Counted from the stretch's first letter, positions 1 through 8,837 are shown. The stretch: DNA of 64,000 nt from Scandinavium vulneris_A (GCA_046518185.1 JBKGRZ010000002.1:310001-374000); one strand, 5' to 3'. The notes: generated by a model from the sequence alone, not told the origin. A program made the numbers and translations.

Positions 1-1
1 T

Positions 2-898
2 AGCGGCGCCTGGCGCTGGATGCTTGGGGTTATCATCATCCCGGCCGTGCTGCTGCTGATTGGTGTGTTCTTCCTGCCGGACAGCCCGCGCTGGTATGCA
101 GCGAAACGTCGCTTCAACGATGCCGAGCGCGTCCTGCAACGCCTGCGCGACACCAGCGCTGAAGCGAAACACGAGCTGGAAGAGATCCGCGAAAGCCTGA
201 AAGTTAAACAGTCCGGCTGGGCGCTGTTCAAAGACAACAGCAACTTCCGTCGCGCGGTATTCCTTGGCGTGCTGTTGCAGGTGATGCAGCAGTTCACCGG
301 GATGAACGTAATCATGTATTACGCGCCGAAAATCTTTGAACTGGCGGGTTATACCAATACCACCGAACAGATGTGGGGCACGGTCATTGTCGGCCTGACT
401 AACGTGCTGGCGACCTTCATTGCTATCGGACTGGTGGACAGATGGGGCCGTAAACCGACGCTGGTGCTGGGCTTCCTGGTGATGGCGGCCGGTATGGGCG
501 TGCTGGGTACCATGATGCATAACGGGATCCACTCCCCGAGTGCACAGTACTTCGCGGTCGGTATGCTGCTGATGTTTATCGTTGGTTTTGCAATGAGTGC
601 CGGGCCGCTGATTTGGGTCCTGTGTTCTGAAATCCAGCCGCTAAAAGGGCGTGATTTTGGTATCACCTGCTCTACCGCGACCAACTGGATTGCCAACATG
701 ATCGTCGGAGCAACCTTCCTGACCATGCTGAATACGCTCGGCAACGCCAACACCTTCTGGGTCTACGGTGCGCTGAACCTGTTCTTCATCGTCCTGACGC
801 TGTGGCTGGTTCCGGAAACCAAACACGTGTCGCTGGAGCACATCGAACGCAACCTGATGAAAGGCCGTCCGCTGCGCGAGATTGGCGCACAGAACTAA
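2..898 (+). CDS. galP: Galactose:H+ symporter GalP (5'-truncated by window edge)
   Basis: Inner-membrane sugar/proton symporter of the major facilitator superfamily that imports galactose and related hexoses. The reading frame is open from base 2, so the window starts inside the gene; about 298 C-terminal residues remain of a family length near 464. Visible family features are the PDSPRW loop motif after the sixth membrane segment, the QQFTGMN motif of sugar porters, the DRWGRKP loop and the C-terminal PETKHVSLEHIE signature. The remaining part covers the central cytoplasmic loop and the last six membrane segments. An intrinsic terminator follows directly. Near-identical to remembered E. coli GalP, so the call is firm. 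Confidence 0.97.
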   Translation, partial: SGAWRWMLGVIIIPAVLLLIGVFFLPDSPRWYAAKRRFNDAERVLQRLRDTSAEAKHELEEIRESLKVKQSGWALFKDNSNFRRAVFLGVLLQVMQQFTGMNVIMYYAPKIFELAGYTNTTEQMWGTVIVGLTNVLATFIAIGLVDRWGRKPTLVLGFLVMAAGMGVLGTMMHNGIHSPSAQYFAVGMLLMFIVGFAMSAGPLIWVLCSEIQPLKGRDFGITCSTATNWIANMIVGATFLTMLNTLGNANTFWVYGALNLFFIVLTLWLVPETKHVSLEHIERNLMKGRPLREIGAQN

Positions 899-904
899 GT
901 TTCA

Positions 905-934
905 GGCTTCCCTCCCTCAGGAGGGAAGCCTTCT
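905..934 (+). terminator. Intrinsic terminator of galP
   Basis: A perfect 11-bp stem (905-915 with 920-930) and a 4-base loop lie 6 bases after the galP stop. The following tract is only pyrimidine-rich, so the U-run is weak. Confidence 0.75.
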
Positions 935-972
935 CTTGCACTCCCCGTTTCCCCGCTTTATCCTTTTGCGCT

Positions 973-1473
973 ATGAAGACCCCTCGCCTCCCCATTGCCA
1001 TTCAGCAAGCCGTTATGCGCAGCCTGCGGGAAAAGCTCGCCCAGGCGAATCTCAAGCTTGGCCGCGACTACCCCGAACCGAAACTGACGTGGCAACAGCG
1101 CGGCACCTCGGCGGGCACCGCCTGGCTGGAGAGCTACGAAATCCGCCTTAACCCGGTGCTTCTCATGGAAAATCAGCAGGCATTCATCGAGGAAGTCGTG
1201 CCGCACGAGCTGGCGCACCTGCTGGTGTGGAAACGCTTTGGCCGCGTGGCGCCGCACGGTAAAGAGTGGAAATGGATGATGGAGAGCGTACTGGGCGTCC
1301 CCGCTCGCCGCACACACCAGTTCGAGCTGGAATCGGTGCGCAAGAATACCTTCCCCTATCGCTGCGGTTGCCAGCAGCATCAACTCACCGTCCGTCGTCA
1401 TAACCGCGTCCTGCGCGGCGAGGCGGTTTATCGCTGCGTGCATTGCGGGACACCGCTGGTGGCGGAAAAGTAA
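973..1473 (+). CDS. sprT: SprT family zinc metalloprotease-like protein
   Basis: SprT-family protein of 166 residues (E. coli 165). The HELAH zinc-binding motif is at residues 78-82, and two cysteine pairs near the C-terminus (YRCGC and YRCVHC) look like a zinc ribbon. The family resembles the protease domain of eukaryotic Spartan; the physiological role in bacteria is poorly defined (E. coli sprT was linked to bolA expression). An in-frame extension upstream to 802 exists but overlaps galP and is not conserved, so the ATG at 973 is preferred. It lies between galP and endA as in E. coli. Confidence 0.95.
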   Translation: MKTPRLPIAIQQAVMRSLREKLAQANLKLGRDYPEPKLTWQQRGTSAGTAWLESYEIRLNPVLLMENQQAFIEEVVPHELAHLLVWKRFGRVAPHGKEWKWMMESVLGVPARRTHQFELESVRKNTFPYRCGCQQHQLTVRRHNRVLRGEAVYRCVHCGTPLVAEK

Positions 1474-1567
1474 CCTTCAGAATTAACTGGAAGTTTTCTG
1501 ATCTGACTGATTGCATCTGACAACAGCATTCGCTACGTTGCGGGCTCGTTTTGACACGGAGTTCGTG

Positions 1568-2302
1568 ATGTCCCGTAAATCTGTTCTGGCGCTGGCATTT
1601 TTTACCAGCGTTCTTTCTGGCCAGGCACTGGCCGACGGTATTAACAGTTTTTCCCAGGCAAAAGCCGCCGGTGTGAAGGTCAACGCTGACGTTCCCGGTG
1701 ATTTTTACTGCGGTTGTAAAATCAACTGGCAAGGCAAGAAAGGTGTTATCGACCTGGAATCGTGCGGTTATAAAGTACGTAAAAATGAAACCCGCGCCAG
1801 CCGCGTCGAGTGGGAACATGTGATGCCCGCCTGGCAGTTCGGACACCTGCTGCAATGCTGGCAGGACGGCGGACGGAAAAACTGCGCCAAAGATCCGGTC
1901 TATCGCAAGATTGAAAGCGACATGCATAACCTGCAACCCGCCGTAGGCGAGGTGAATGGCGACCGGAATAACTTTATGTACAGTCAGTGGAACGGCGGTG
2001 AAGGCCAGTACGGCCAATGTTCGATGAAAGTCGATTTCAAAGACAAAGTCGCCGAGCCACCTGAGCGCGCCCGCGGCGCCATCGCCCGCACTTACTTCTA
2101 TATGCGCGACCAGTACAAGCTGTCTCTCTCACGCCAGCAAACTCAGCTGTTCACCGCCTGGGATAAGCAATATCCGGTCACTGCCTGGGAGTGTAAGCGC
2201 GACCAGCGCATTGCCGCTATCCAGGGGAATCACAACCCTTACGTCCAGCAGGCTTGCCAGGCGCAAAAGAGCTACCCTACACTAGCGTCAAATGTTAACT
2301 GA
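1568..2302 (+). CDS. endA: DNA-specific endonuclease I (periplasmic)
   Basis: Periplasmic endonuclease that cuts double-stranded DNA. The ATG at 1568 follows a GGAG ribosome site and gives a 244-residue protein (E. coli 235) with a clear signal peptide of about 22 residues ending in QALA before DGINSF. The mature part has the beta-beta-alpha-metal nuclease region (RVEWEHVMPAW and GEVNGDRNNFMYSQW) and paired cysteines. The C-terminus runs about 10 residues past the E. coli end. The in-frame upstream extension to 1511 would disrupt the signal peptide and is rejected. Confidence 0.95.
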   Translation: MSRKSVLALAFFTSVLSGQALADGINSFSQAKAAGVKVNADVPGDFYCGCKINWQGKKGVIDLESCGYKVRKNETRASRVEWEHVMPAWQFGHLLQCWQDGGRKNCAKDPVYRKIESDMHNLQPAVGEVNGDRNNFMYSQWNGGEGQYGQCSMKVDFKDKVAEPPERARGAIARTYFYMRDQYKLSLSRQQTQLFTAWDKQYPVTAWECKRDQRIAAIQGNHNPYVQQACQAQKSYPTLASNVN

Positions 2303-2322
2303 TATTCGGAAATCCTGAGACT

Positions 2323-3054
2323 ATGCGCATTCCCCGCATCTATCACCCTGAGTTTATTACCGCTGGCAGTCAGATTGCCCTGAGCGAAGACGCCGCCAAC
2401 CACGTGGGCCGCGTGCTGCGCATGGGTGCGGGCCAGGCCATTCAGCTGTTTGACGGCAGCAATCAGGTCTTTGAAGCCGAAATTATTCAGGCGGATAAAA
2501 AGAGCGTGCGGGTCAATGTGCTGAGCGCTGAAACCGACGACCGCGAATCGCCGCTGCACATTCACCTCGGTCAAGTGATGTCGCGCGGTGAAAAGATGGA
2601 ATTTACCATTCAGAAATCGATCGAACTCGGTGTAAGCCTCATTACGCCACTCTTTTCCGAACGCTGCGGCGTTAAACTGGATGCTGAACGTCTGAACAAG
2701 AAGCTCCAGCAGTGGCAGAAAATCGCCGTCGCCGCCTGCGAACAGTCCGGTCGTAACGTTATCCCGGAAATTCGCCCGGCGATGGATCTGGAAGCCTGGT
2801 GCGCAGAGGAAGACCAGGGTCTGAAGCTCAATCTGCACCCGCGTGCCAGCGCCAGCATCAACACGTTACCGCAGCCGGTGGAACGTGTGCGCTTGCTCAT
2901 CGGCCCGGAAGGCGGATTATCGGCAGATGAAATTGCCATGACCGCCCGCTATGCGTTTACTGATATTCTGTTAGGACCTCGCGTTCTGCGTACTGAGACC
3001 ACTGCGCTCACCGCCATCACCGCGCTTCAGGTGCGTTTTGGCGATCTGGGCTAA
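2323..3054 (+). CDS. rsmE: 16S rRNA (uracil-1498-N3)-methyltransferase
   Basis: SPOUT-class methyltransferase that makes m3U1498 in 16S rRNA from S-adenosylmethionine. At 243 residues it equals the E. coli length. An N-terminal PUA-like RNA-binding part (to about residue 70) precedes the knotted catalytic domain, with LIGPEGGLS and the C-terminal LGPRVLRTETTALTAI knot signature. It ends 24 bases before gshB on the same strand, so co-transcription is likely. Confidence 0.97.
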   Translation: MRIPRIYHPEFITAGSQIALSEDAANHVGRVLRMGAGQAIQLFDGSNQVFEAEIIQADKKSVRVNVLSAETDDRESPLHIHLGQVMSRGEKMEFTIQKSIELGVSLITPLFSERCGVKLDAERLNKKLQQWQKIAVAACEQSGRNVIPEIRPAMDLEAWCAEEDQGLKLNLHPRASASINTLPQPVERVRLLIGPEGGLSADEIAMTARYAFTDILLGPRVLRTETTALTAITALQVRFGDLG

Positions 3055-3078
3055 TACTCGCGTTACAGGAGAAGAGTA

Positions 3079-4026
3079 ATGATCAAGCTCGGCATCGTGA
3101 TGGACCCCATTGCGAAGATCAACATCAAGAAAGATTCCAGCTTCGCTATGCTGCTGGAAGCGCAGCGTCGTGGTTACGAACTCCACTATATGGAGATGAA
3201 CGATCTCTATCTGAACAACGGCGAAGCGCGGGCGCAAACGCGCCTGCTGAGCGTTGAGCAGAACTATGACGGCTGGTATACCTTCAACGGCGAACAGGAT
3301 CTGGCGCTGGCCGATCTCGACGTTATCCTGATGCGTAAAGATCCCCCGTTCGATACCGAATACATCTACGCAACCTATATCCTTGAGCGCGCAGAAGAAA
3401 AAGGCACGCTTATCGTCAACAAACCGCAAAGCCTGCGCGACTGTAACGAAAAGCTGTTCACCGCCTGGTTCGCTGACCTGACGCCGGAAACGCTGGTGAC
3501 CCGTAACAAGGCGCAGCTTAAAGCCTTCTGGGAAAAACACGGTGACATCATCCTCAAGCCGCTGGACGGAATGGGCGGCGCGTCGATTTTCCGCGTCAAA
3601 CAGGGCGACCCTAACCTCGCCGTCATCGCCGAAACGTTGACCGAACTTGGCTCCCGCTACTGCATGGCGCAGAATTATATCCCGGCGATCAAAGAGGGTG
3701 ACAAGCGTGTGTTGGTGGTGGATGGCGAACCGGTGCCTTATTGCCTGGCGCGTATTCCGCAGGGCGGCGAAACCCGCGGTAACTTAGCCGCCGGTGGCCG
3801 TGGCGAACCGCGTCCGCTGTCAGAAAGCGACTGGGAAATCGCCCGTAAAGTGGCCCCGACGTTGAAAGAAAAGGGTCTGATTTTCGTCGGCCTCGACATC
3901 ATCGGCGATCGCCTGACGGAAATTAACGTCACCAGCCCAACCTGCATTCGTGAAATCGAAGCTGAATTCCCCATCTCCATCACCGGTATGCTGATGGACG
4001 CTATCGAAAAGCGTCTGGGCAAATAA
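3079..4026 (+). CDS. gshB: Glutathione synthetase
   Basis: Second step of glutathione synthesis: ATP-dependent ligation of gamma-glutamylcysteine with glycine in the cytosol. The 315 residues match the E. coli enzyme. N-terminal GSH-synthase domain, then an ATP-grasp domain with the DGMGG loop near residue 166, the ARIPQGGETRGNLAAGG segment and the final EINVTSPT metal/ATP-binding motif. GGAGAAG upstream of the ATG is a good ribosome site. A terminator hairpin lies 10 bases past the stop. Confidence 0.97.
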   Translation: MIKLGIVMDPIAKINIKKDSSFAMLLEAQRRGYELHYMEMNDLYLNNGEARAQTRLLSVEQNYDGWYTFNGEQDLALADLDVILMRKDPPFDTEYIYATYILERAEEKGTLIVNKPQSLRDCNEKLFTAWFADLTPETLVTRNKAQLKAFWEKHGDIILKPLDGMGGASIFRVKQGDPNLAVIAETLTELGSRYCMAQNYIPAIKEGDKRVLVVDGEPVPYCLARIPQGGETRGNLAAGGRGEPRPLSESDWEIARKVAPTLKEKGLIFVGLDIIGDRLTEINVTSPTCIREIEAEFPISITGMLMDAIEKRLGK

Positions 4027-4036
4027 TTCGCCTCTC

Positions 4037-4062
4037 AGGCGGGAGCAATCCCGCCTTCTCTC
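4037..4062 (+). terminator. Probable terminator after gshB
   Basis: Perfect 8-bp stem (4037-4044 with 4049-4056) with a GCAA tetraloop followed by a short pyrimidine tract. Ends the rsmE-gshB unit ahead of yqgE. Confidence 0.6.
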
Positions 4063-4130
4063 GACAGCGCCGTGGTTTGTCCGCATACTGGCCGCTGATG
4101 CTTTTTAAACCAGGAACAGAACCTCTGACA

Positions 4131-4694
4131 ATGAATTTACAGCACCACTTTCTTATTGCCATGCCTGCTCTCCAGGACCCGATGTTTCGCCGCACCGTTA
4201 TCTATATTTGTGAATACAATGACGATGGTGCAATGGGGATCATCATTAATAAACCGATGGAAAATCTGAAGGTTGAAGGGATTCTGGACAAGCTGAAAAT
4301 TACCCCCGATCCACGCGATCCGGATATTCGCCTCGATAAACCGGTGATGATGGGCGGCCCATTGGCGGAAGACCGCGGCTTTATCCTGCATACCCCTCCG
4401 TCGGCGTTTTCCTCGAGCATCCGTATTTCTGACAACACGGTGATAACGACGTCTCGCGACGTGCTGGAAACTCTCGGCACCGCAGAACAGCCCTCTGAAG
4501 TCCTGGTGGCGCTGGGCTACTCCTCATGGGAGAAGGGCCAGCTTGAGCAGGAAATTCTGGATAATGCCTGGCTTACCGCCCCGGCTGACCTCAACATCTT
4601 ATTCAAAACGCCAATTGCCGATCGCTGGCGTGACGCCGCGCGTCTGATTGGGATTGATATTCAGACCATGCCCGGCGTGGCGGGACACGCATAA
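4131..4694 (+). CDS. yqgE: UPF0301/AlgH family protein YqgE
   Basis: Conserved protein of unknown biochemical role, DUF179/UPF0301 (AlgH) family. The ATG at 4131 gives 187 residues, exactly the E. coli length; the longer frame from 4077 adds 18 non-conserved residues and is rejected. Family landmarks are the N-terminal LIAMPAL, the GAMGIIINKP segment and GGPLAEDRGFILHT. The stop overlaps the next start (TAATG), so it is translationally coupled to yqgF. Confidence 0.94.
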   Translation: MNLQHHFLIAMPALQDPMFRRTVIYICEYNDDGAMGIIINKPMENLKVEGILDKLKITPDPRDPDIRLDKPVMMGGPLAEDRGFILHTPPSAFSSSIRISDNTVITTSRDVLETLGTAEQPSEVLVALGYSSWEKGQLEQEILDNAWLTAPADLNILFKTPIADRWRDAARLIGIDIQTMPGVAGHA

Positions 4695-5110
4695 TGAGCG
4701 GCACACTTCTCGGTTTTGACTTCGGTACGCGCAGTATCGGCGTAGCAATCGGTCAGCGCGTGACGGGCACCGCTCGTCCTCTCGGCGCGCTTAAAGCGCA
4801 GGACGGTACGCCGGACTGGAACGCTATCGCCAAACTGCTCAAAGAGTGGCAACCGGAAGCGGTGGTTGTCGGCCTGCCATTGAACATGGACGGCACCGAA
4901 CAGCCGCTGACCGCCCGCGCGCGTAATTTTGCCAATAAAATTCATGGTCGCTTTGGGGTGAAAATAGTCCTTCACGACGAGCGGTTAAGCACCGTCGAAG
5001 CCCGCGCAGGTTTGTTCGAGCACGGAGGCTACCGGGCGCTGAACAAAGGTAAAGTGGATTCCGCCTCAGCGGTGGTGATTCTGGAGAGCTTTTTCGAGCA
5101 GGGTTTCTGA
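4694..5110 (+). CDS. yqgF: Pre-16S rRNA nuclease / Holliday junction resolvase-like protein YqgF (RuvX)
   Basis: RNase H-like fold protein, 138 residues as in E. coli, implicated in processing the 5' end of pre-16S rRNA; earlier named RuvX as a putative resolvase. The first acidic residue is in the FDFGTRSIGVAIG strand near residue 9, followed by VVGLPLNMDG and the HDERLST motif near residue 96. Overlaps yqgE by one base. A REP-like palindrome lies between it and the convergent regulator gene. Confidence 0.95.
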   Translation: MSGTLLGFDFGTRSIGVAIGQRVTGTARPLGALKAQDGTPDWNAIAKLLKEWQPEAVVVGLPLNMDGTEQPLTARARNFANKIHGRFGVKIVLHDERLSTVEARAGLFEHGGYRALNKGKVDSASAVVILESFFEQGF

Positions 5111-5145
5111 TAGCCCGAGGCCTACAGATTCACTGGATGTCGAAG

Positions 5146-5171
5146 GCCCGGCAAGCATCATGTCGCCGGGC
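5146..5171. repeat. REP-like palindrome
   Basis: GC-rich 7-bp inverted repeat (5146-5152 with 5165-5171) between two convergent genes. Placement and GC-rich arms resemble enterobacterial REP/BIME elements. It may also serve as a weak bidirectional terminator. Confidence 0.5.
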
Positions 5172-5180
5172 AACTGCGTT

Positions 5181-5834
5181 CTAATGACGCATATTCTCGT
5201 TGGCCCAACTCACCGCCTGAGTTCTGTTTTTCACGCTGAGTTTGCGGAAAACATTATACAGGTGCGTTCTGACCGTGTTTTCGCTAATAAATAACGCCTT
5301 GGCGATATCCATATTTGTAGATCCATGGCGCAGTTCGTTGAGAATTTCACACTCGCGTTCGGTCAACGAAATATTGTCGGCATCGCCGGACGTATGTTCC
5401 ACTGCATACAGCGCAGGGTGCATCACGCTCAATTCAGCCGTCTGTTCACCGTGAAGCACGGCTTTGACGCCCTCAATTAAGCGCGATTGGGAATCGTCGT
5501 GACGAAATACACCGTACAGCGCTGGCCATTTGGCCATTTCGTAGATCTCATACTTTTGTGCAGTATTGATAATAAGTAAGCGCGGATTTTCAATCTGCGA
5601 CTGGATAATATCCCGCCAGATCCCATTGAGCTTTTTATTCGATACTGCGATATCAAACAGGACCACGGTGCCGCGCGGCAAACGCTGCACCAGCGGCTTG
5701 CTGATATTATGCACACTCACAAAGACAGAGAGAAGATCAGACAGATAATTCGCGAATGCATTGGCCTGTACAGAAGGATGGGTGATAATAAGCAGCTGAC
5801 GTGATTTTCCTACGCGCTCTGATGCGTCAAGCAT
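5181..5834 (-). CDS. CsgD-like LuxR family transcriptional regulator
   Basis: A 217-residue regulator that aligns along its whole length with E. coli CsgD (216 residues), the master activator of curli and cellulose biofilm genes. N-terminal receiver-like domain to about residue 130, including an aspartate in VVLFDIAV at the place of CsgD Asp59. C-terminal LuxR helix-turn-helix from about residue 152 (LTERECEILNELRHG, then NMDIAKALFISENTVRTHLYN), ending in the CsgD-like KNRTQAVSWANEN. Similarity is clear but not orthologue-level, and no curli genes are adjacent, so it is a paralogue or relative rather than csgD. E. coli has no gene here. A long AT-rich upstream region suggests heavy regulation. 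Confidence 0.85.
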   Translation of the reverse strand: MLDASERVGKSRQLLIITHPSVQANAFANYLSDLLSVFVSVHNISKPLVQRLPRGTVVLFDIAVSNKKLNGIWRDIIQSQIENPRLLIINTAQKYEIYEMAKWPALYGVFRHDDSQSRLIEGVKAVLHGEQTAELSVMHPALYAVEHTSGDADNISLTERECEILNELRHGSTNMDIAKALFISENTVRTHLYNVFRKLSVKNRTQAVSWANENMRH

Positions 5835-6239
5835 TTAAAAAACTCTCCGTAGTTGAGACTCACCTTCATGGTGATTAAATGGGTCAAAAGCCACAACTCA
5901 TGTGTCAAATAGTTAAAAACCAAACATAAACATTAAAAAACATTTCATAAGACAAATCCTATCCATCGTTGACAGAATAGAACGAACGCTGGATAAGTGT
6001 CAAAAAATTATCACCGTTTTCCATGAATGGCTTCGAAATAATAAGAGTATGTAAAAAGTTAATTGTATTATTCTGACCTAATATCAACACCGACTTAACA
6101 TTAATGTTATTTGAGTATTGTTTCACCTGATACGTTTTCTATTTCATGTTCATGCTAAATAAAGAGCCAATATTCTTCTCATTGTAGGTTTTATTATTCA
6201 ATATCGGGATCTCGCTCACAGTTTATTGCTAAACGTGCG
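5835..6239. other. 405-bp AT-rich non-coding region upstream of the CsgD-like gene
   Basis: No convincing reading frame on either strand. It separates the minus-strand CsgD-like gene from the 3' end of yggR and is markedly AT-rich with many TAAA/TTAA steps, as expected for a long promoter bound by nucleoid proteins. No specific operator could be assigned. Confidence 0.5.
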
Positions 6240-7220
6240 CTAAAGCCGACCTGCTGCCTGACGCTGCTGATAGCTCTGCGCAAAGGTCTGCATGCCTGAC
6301 TGCTGTCCGGTTTGCAACACGCCGGGCAGCTGATGGGTTTTCCCTTCGCGGATCAGGCTACCTACCGCAGGGGTGTTCACCAGCAGTTCATACAACGCCA
6401 CTCGCCCGTTCTGTTTGTCTGGCAACAGCTTTTGCGCCAACACCGCGCACAGGCTGCCGGACAGTTGGCTACGCACCTGTTCTTTCTCGCCAGCAGGGAA
6501 AACATCCACCAGCCGTTCGATAGCCTGCGCCGCCCCCCGCGTATGCAGCGTGGATAGCACCAGATGCCCGGTTTCTGCCGCCGTCAGCGCCAGGCGAATC
6601 GTTTCGGTGTCACGCAGTTCACCGAGCAGGATGACGTCAGGATCCTGGCGCAATGCCACCCGCAGCGCCGACGAAAACGAATCGCAGTGCGCCCCCACTT
6701 CGCGCTGATGGATAAGACACCGCTCGCTGTGATGTACAAATTCCACCGGGTCTTCCAGGGTCAGGATATGCCCATCACGCCGATGATTAAGGCTGTCGAC
6801 CATTGCGGCCAGGGTGGTGGATTTGCCACTGCCGGTGGCCCCTGTCACCAGAATCAATCCACTCTCTTCGTTCAGCAATTCGTTGAGGGCGGGCGGCACG
6901 CCAAGCTCGTTAAGCTGCGGACAGCTTTTCGGCAGCAGGCGTAAGACCAGCGAAATACCGTCCGTATGCCGAAATGCGCTGGCACGCAGGCGCATCCCGC
7001 CGTCGGTTTGCACGGCGAAGTCGCACTGATGGTCCTTTTCCCAGGCCGCAAACGCCGCTTTGCTGAGCCAGCGCTGCAACAGTTGTTCCGGTGCCGAGGC
7101 ACTAAACGGGGCAGGTTCGAGACAGCCCTGTCGCCGCCAGCGCACCGCGCCATCGTTGCACAGGTGTAGATCCGAGACATTATGCTTTACACTAAGGGCC
7201 ACAATTTCCTGCATATCCAT
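6240..7220 (-). CDS. yggR: PilT-like type IV pilus retraction ATPase homologue YggR
   Basis: GspE/PilT-family ATPase of 326 residues with the E. coli YggR start (M-D-M-Q-E-I-V-A-L-S). Walker A GATGSGKST near residue 128, the aspartate box LTLEDPVEF, Walker B-type ILLGELRD and a histidine-box region (AAETGHLVLSTLHT). PilT homologues power pilus retraction, but no pilin genes are adjacent, so its target is unknown. The frame stays open to 7253, but that start would overlap yggS. The chosen start lies only 15 bases from the divergent yggS start. Confidence 0.92.
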   Translation of the reverse strand: MDMQEIVALSVKHNVSDLHLCNDGAVRWRRQGCLEPAPFSASAPEQLLQRWLSKAAFAAWEKDHQCDFAVQTDGGMRLRASAFRHTDGISLVLRLLPKSCPQLNELGVPPALNELLNEESGLILVTGATGSGKSTTLAAMVDSLNHRRDGHILTLEDPVEFVHHSERCLIHQREVGAHCDSFSSALRVALRQDPDVILLGELRDTETIRLALTAAETGHLVLSTLHTRGAAQAIERLVDVFPAGEKEQVRSQLSGSLCAVLAQKLLPDKQNGRVALYELLVNTPAVGSLIREGKTHQLPGVLQTGQQSGMQTFAQSYQQRQAAGRL

Positions 7221-7235
7221 ATCATCATCCTGAAA

Positions 7236-7940
7236 ATGAACGACATTGCGCATAACCTGGCACAGGTCAGGGACAAAATCTCAGCCGCTGTCGCCCTTTG
7301 CGGCCGTGCTCCAGAAGAAGTTACGTTGCTTGCAGTGAGTAAAACAAAACCTGCGAGTGCCATCGAAGAAGCTATCGCTGCGGGCCAACGCGCCTTTGGT
7401 GAAAACTACGTTCAGGAAGGGGTAGAAAAGATCCGCTATTTTCAGGAAGCGGGACAAAACGGTCTGCAGTGGCACTTTATCGGCCCGTTGCAGTCGAACA
7501 AAAGCCGTCTGGTGGCAGAGCATTTCGACTGGTGCCATACCGTCGACAGACTGCGGGTAGCCAGCCGTCTGAGCGACCAGCGTCCGGCTAATTTGCCGCC
7601 GCTGAACGTCCTGATTCAGGTCAACATCAGCGATGAATCGAGTAAATCCGGTATTGCGCCGGAAGACATCGACGCGCTGGCGGCTGAAGTCGCCGCCTTA
7701 CCCGGCCTGTGCCTGCGCGGACTGATGGCCATTCCAGCCCCAGAGTCAGAATATGTAAGGCAGTTTGCGGTCGCCCAACAAATGGCGGTAGCATTTGCCC
7801 GGCTGAAAACACGCTATCCATCGGTAGACACACTCTCACTGGGCATGTCAGACGATATGGAAGCCGCCATCGCGGCGGGTAGCACGATGGTGCGCATCGG
7901 TACCGCCATTTTTGGCGCGCGCGATTACACACAACAATAA
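7236..7940 (+). CDS. yggS: PLP homeostasis protein YggS
   Basis: Pyridoxal-5'-phosphate-binding protein (COG0325/PLPBP family) involved in vitamin B6 and amino-acid homeostasis; no enzymatic activity is known. The ATG at 7236 gives 234 residues, equal to E. coli. The PLP lysine is K36 in LLAVSKTKP. Other landmarks are FGENYVQEG, HFIGPLQSNK and the C-terminal LSMGMSDD-type phosphate-binding loop (here SLGMSDDMEAAI) with MVRIGTAIFG. Leads the yggS-yggT-yggU-rdgB-hemW cluster. Confidence 0.96.
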   Translation: MNDIAHNLAQVRDKISAAVALCGRAPEEVTLLAVSKTKPASAIEEAIAAGQRAFGENYVQEGVEKIRYFQEAGQNGLQWHFIGPLQSNKSRLVAEHFDWCHTVDRLRVASRLSDQRPANLPPLNVLIQVNISDESSKSGIAPEDIDALAAEVAALPGLCLRGLMAIPAPESEYVRQFAVAQQMAVAFARLKTRYPSVDTLSLGMSDDMEAAIAAGSTMVRIGTAIFGARDYTQQ

Positions 7941-7962
7941 ATAAGGAAAACTGAGGAACGCC

Positions 7963-8529
7963 ATGAAGACGTTGACTTTCCTGCTCTCGACGGTACTTGA
8001 GCTTTACACCATGGTGATGCTGCTCCGCGTCTGGATGCAGTGGGCCCGCTGTGATTTTTACAACCCGTTCTCGCAGTTCGTGGTGAAAGCCACTCAGCCG
8101 CTGGTTGGGCCGCTGCGCCGCGTGATCCCCGCGATGGGGCCAATTGACAGCTCGTCATTATTGATTGCCTTCGTGCTGTGCGTCCTGAAGGCTATCGTGC
8201 TGTTTATGGTCATTACCTTCCAGCCGATTATCTGGATCGCCGCGCTGCTGATTCTGGTGAAAACCATCGGCCTGCTGATTTTCTGGGTGCTAATGCTGAT
8301 GGCCATCATGAGCTGGGTCAGCCGTGGCCGTAGCCCGGTGGAGTTTGTGCTGATGCAGCTTGCCGACCCGTTGCTGCGCCCTATTCGCGGCATGCTGCCT
8401 TCGATGGGCGGTATCGACTTCTCGCCGATGATCCTCGTCCTGCTGCTGTACGTGGCTAATATGGGGATTACCGAGCTGTTAGGCGCCACCGGTAACATGC
8501 TGCTGCCGGGGCTGTGGATGGCACTATGA
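7963..8529 (+). CDS. yggT: YggT family inner-membrane protein
   Basis: 188-residue membrane protein with two tandem YGGT-family repeats, each starting with a hydrophobic segment and containing R-P-I/P-L-R-R loops (PLVGPLRRVIP near residue 46 and PLLRPIRGMLP near 143). About four to five membrane segments are visible. YggT has been tied to osmotic or potassium-related phenotypes in E. coli; the mechanism is not established. The stop overlaps the yggU start (ATGA). Confidence 0.94.
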   Translation: MKTLTFLLSTVLELYTMVMLLRVWMQWARCDFYNPFSQFVVKATQPLVGPLRRVIPAMGPIDSSSLLIAFVLCVLKAIVLFMVITFQPIIWIAALLILVKTIGLLIFWVLMLMAIMSWVSRGRSPVEFVLMQLADPLLRPIRGMLPSMGGIDFSPMILVLLLYVANMGITELLGATGNMLLPGLWMAL

Positions 8530-8837
8530 GTGCCGTCGAACCCTGTGACGACGGGCTGGTATTACGGCTGTATATTCAGCCGAAGGCCAGCCGTGACAGC
8601 ATTGTCGGACTGCATGGCGACGAATTAAAAGTCGCCATCACCGCCCCACCGGTCGACGGCCAGGCCAATGCCCATCTGATCAAATTTCTCGGCAAACAGT
8701 TTCGCGTCGCCAAGAGCCAGGTGATAATTGAGAAAGGCGAGCTTGGCCGCCACAAGCAGGTAAAAATCATTCACCCGCAACAAATCCCTTCGGGCGTTGA
8801 AGCGCTCACCAGACAGGACATCCCATGCAAAAAGTAG
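8526..8837 (+). CDS. yggU: DUF167 family protein YggU
   Basis: Small UPF0235/DUF167 protein of unknown function, 103 residues. The core (LRLYIQPKASRDSIVGLHGDELKVAITAPP and DGQANAHLIKFL) is the family signature. An ATG 12 bases upstream is also in frame; the ATG at 8526 forms an ATGA overlap with yggT and is preferred. The C-terminus is about 7 residues longer than in E. coli and overlaps rdgB by 13 bases. Confidence 0.92.
   Translation: MSAVEPCDDGLVLRLYIQPKASRDSIVGLHGDELKVAITAPPVDGQANAHLIKFLGKQFRVAKSQVIIEKGELGRHKQVKIIHPQQIPSGVEALTRQDIPCKK

Noticed and set aside
349..753. Antisense open frames inside galP and many other genes
   Set aside because: They mirror codon structure of the real gene on the other strand and have no recognisable protein features.
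802..972. In-frame upstream extension of sprT
   Set aside because: It overlaps galP and the galP terminator, and the ATG at 973 gives the conserved length.
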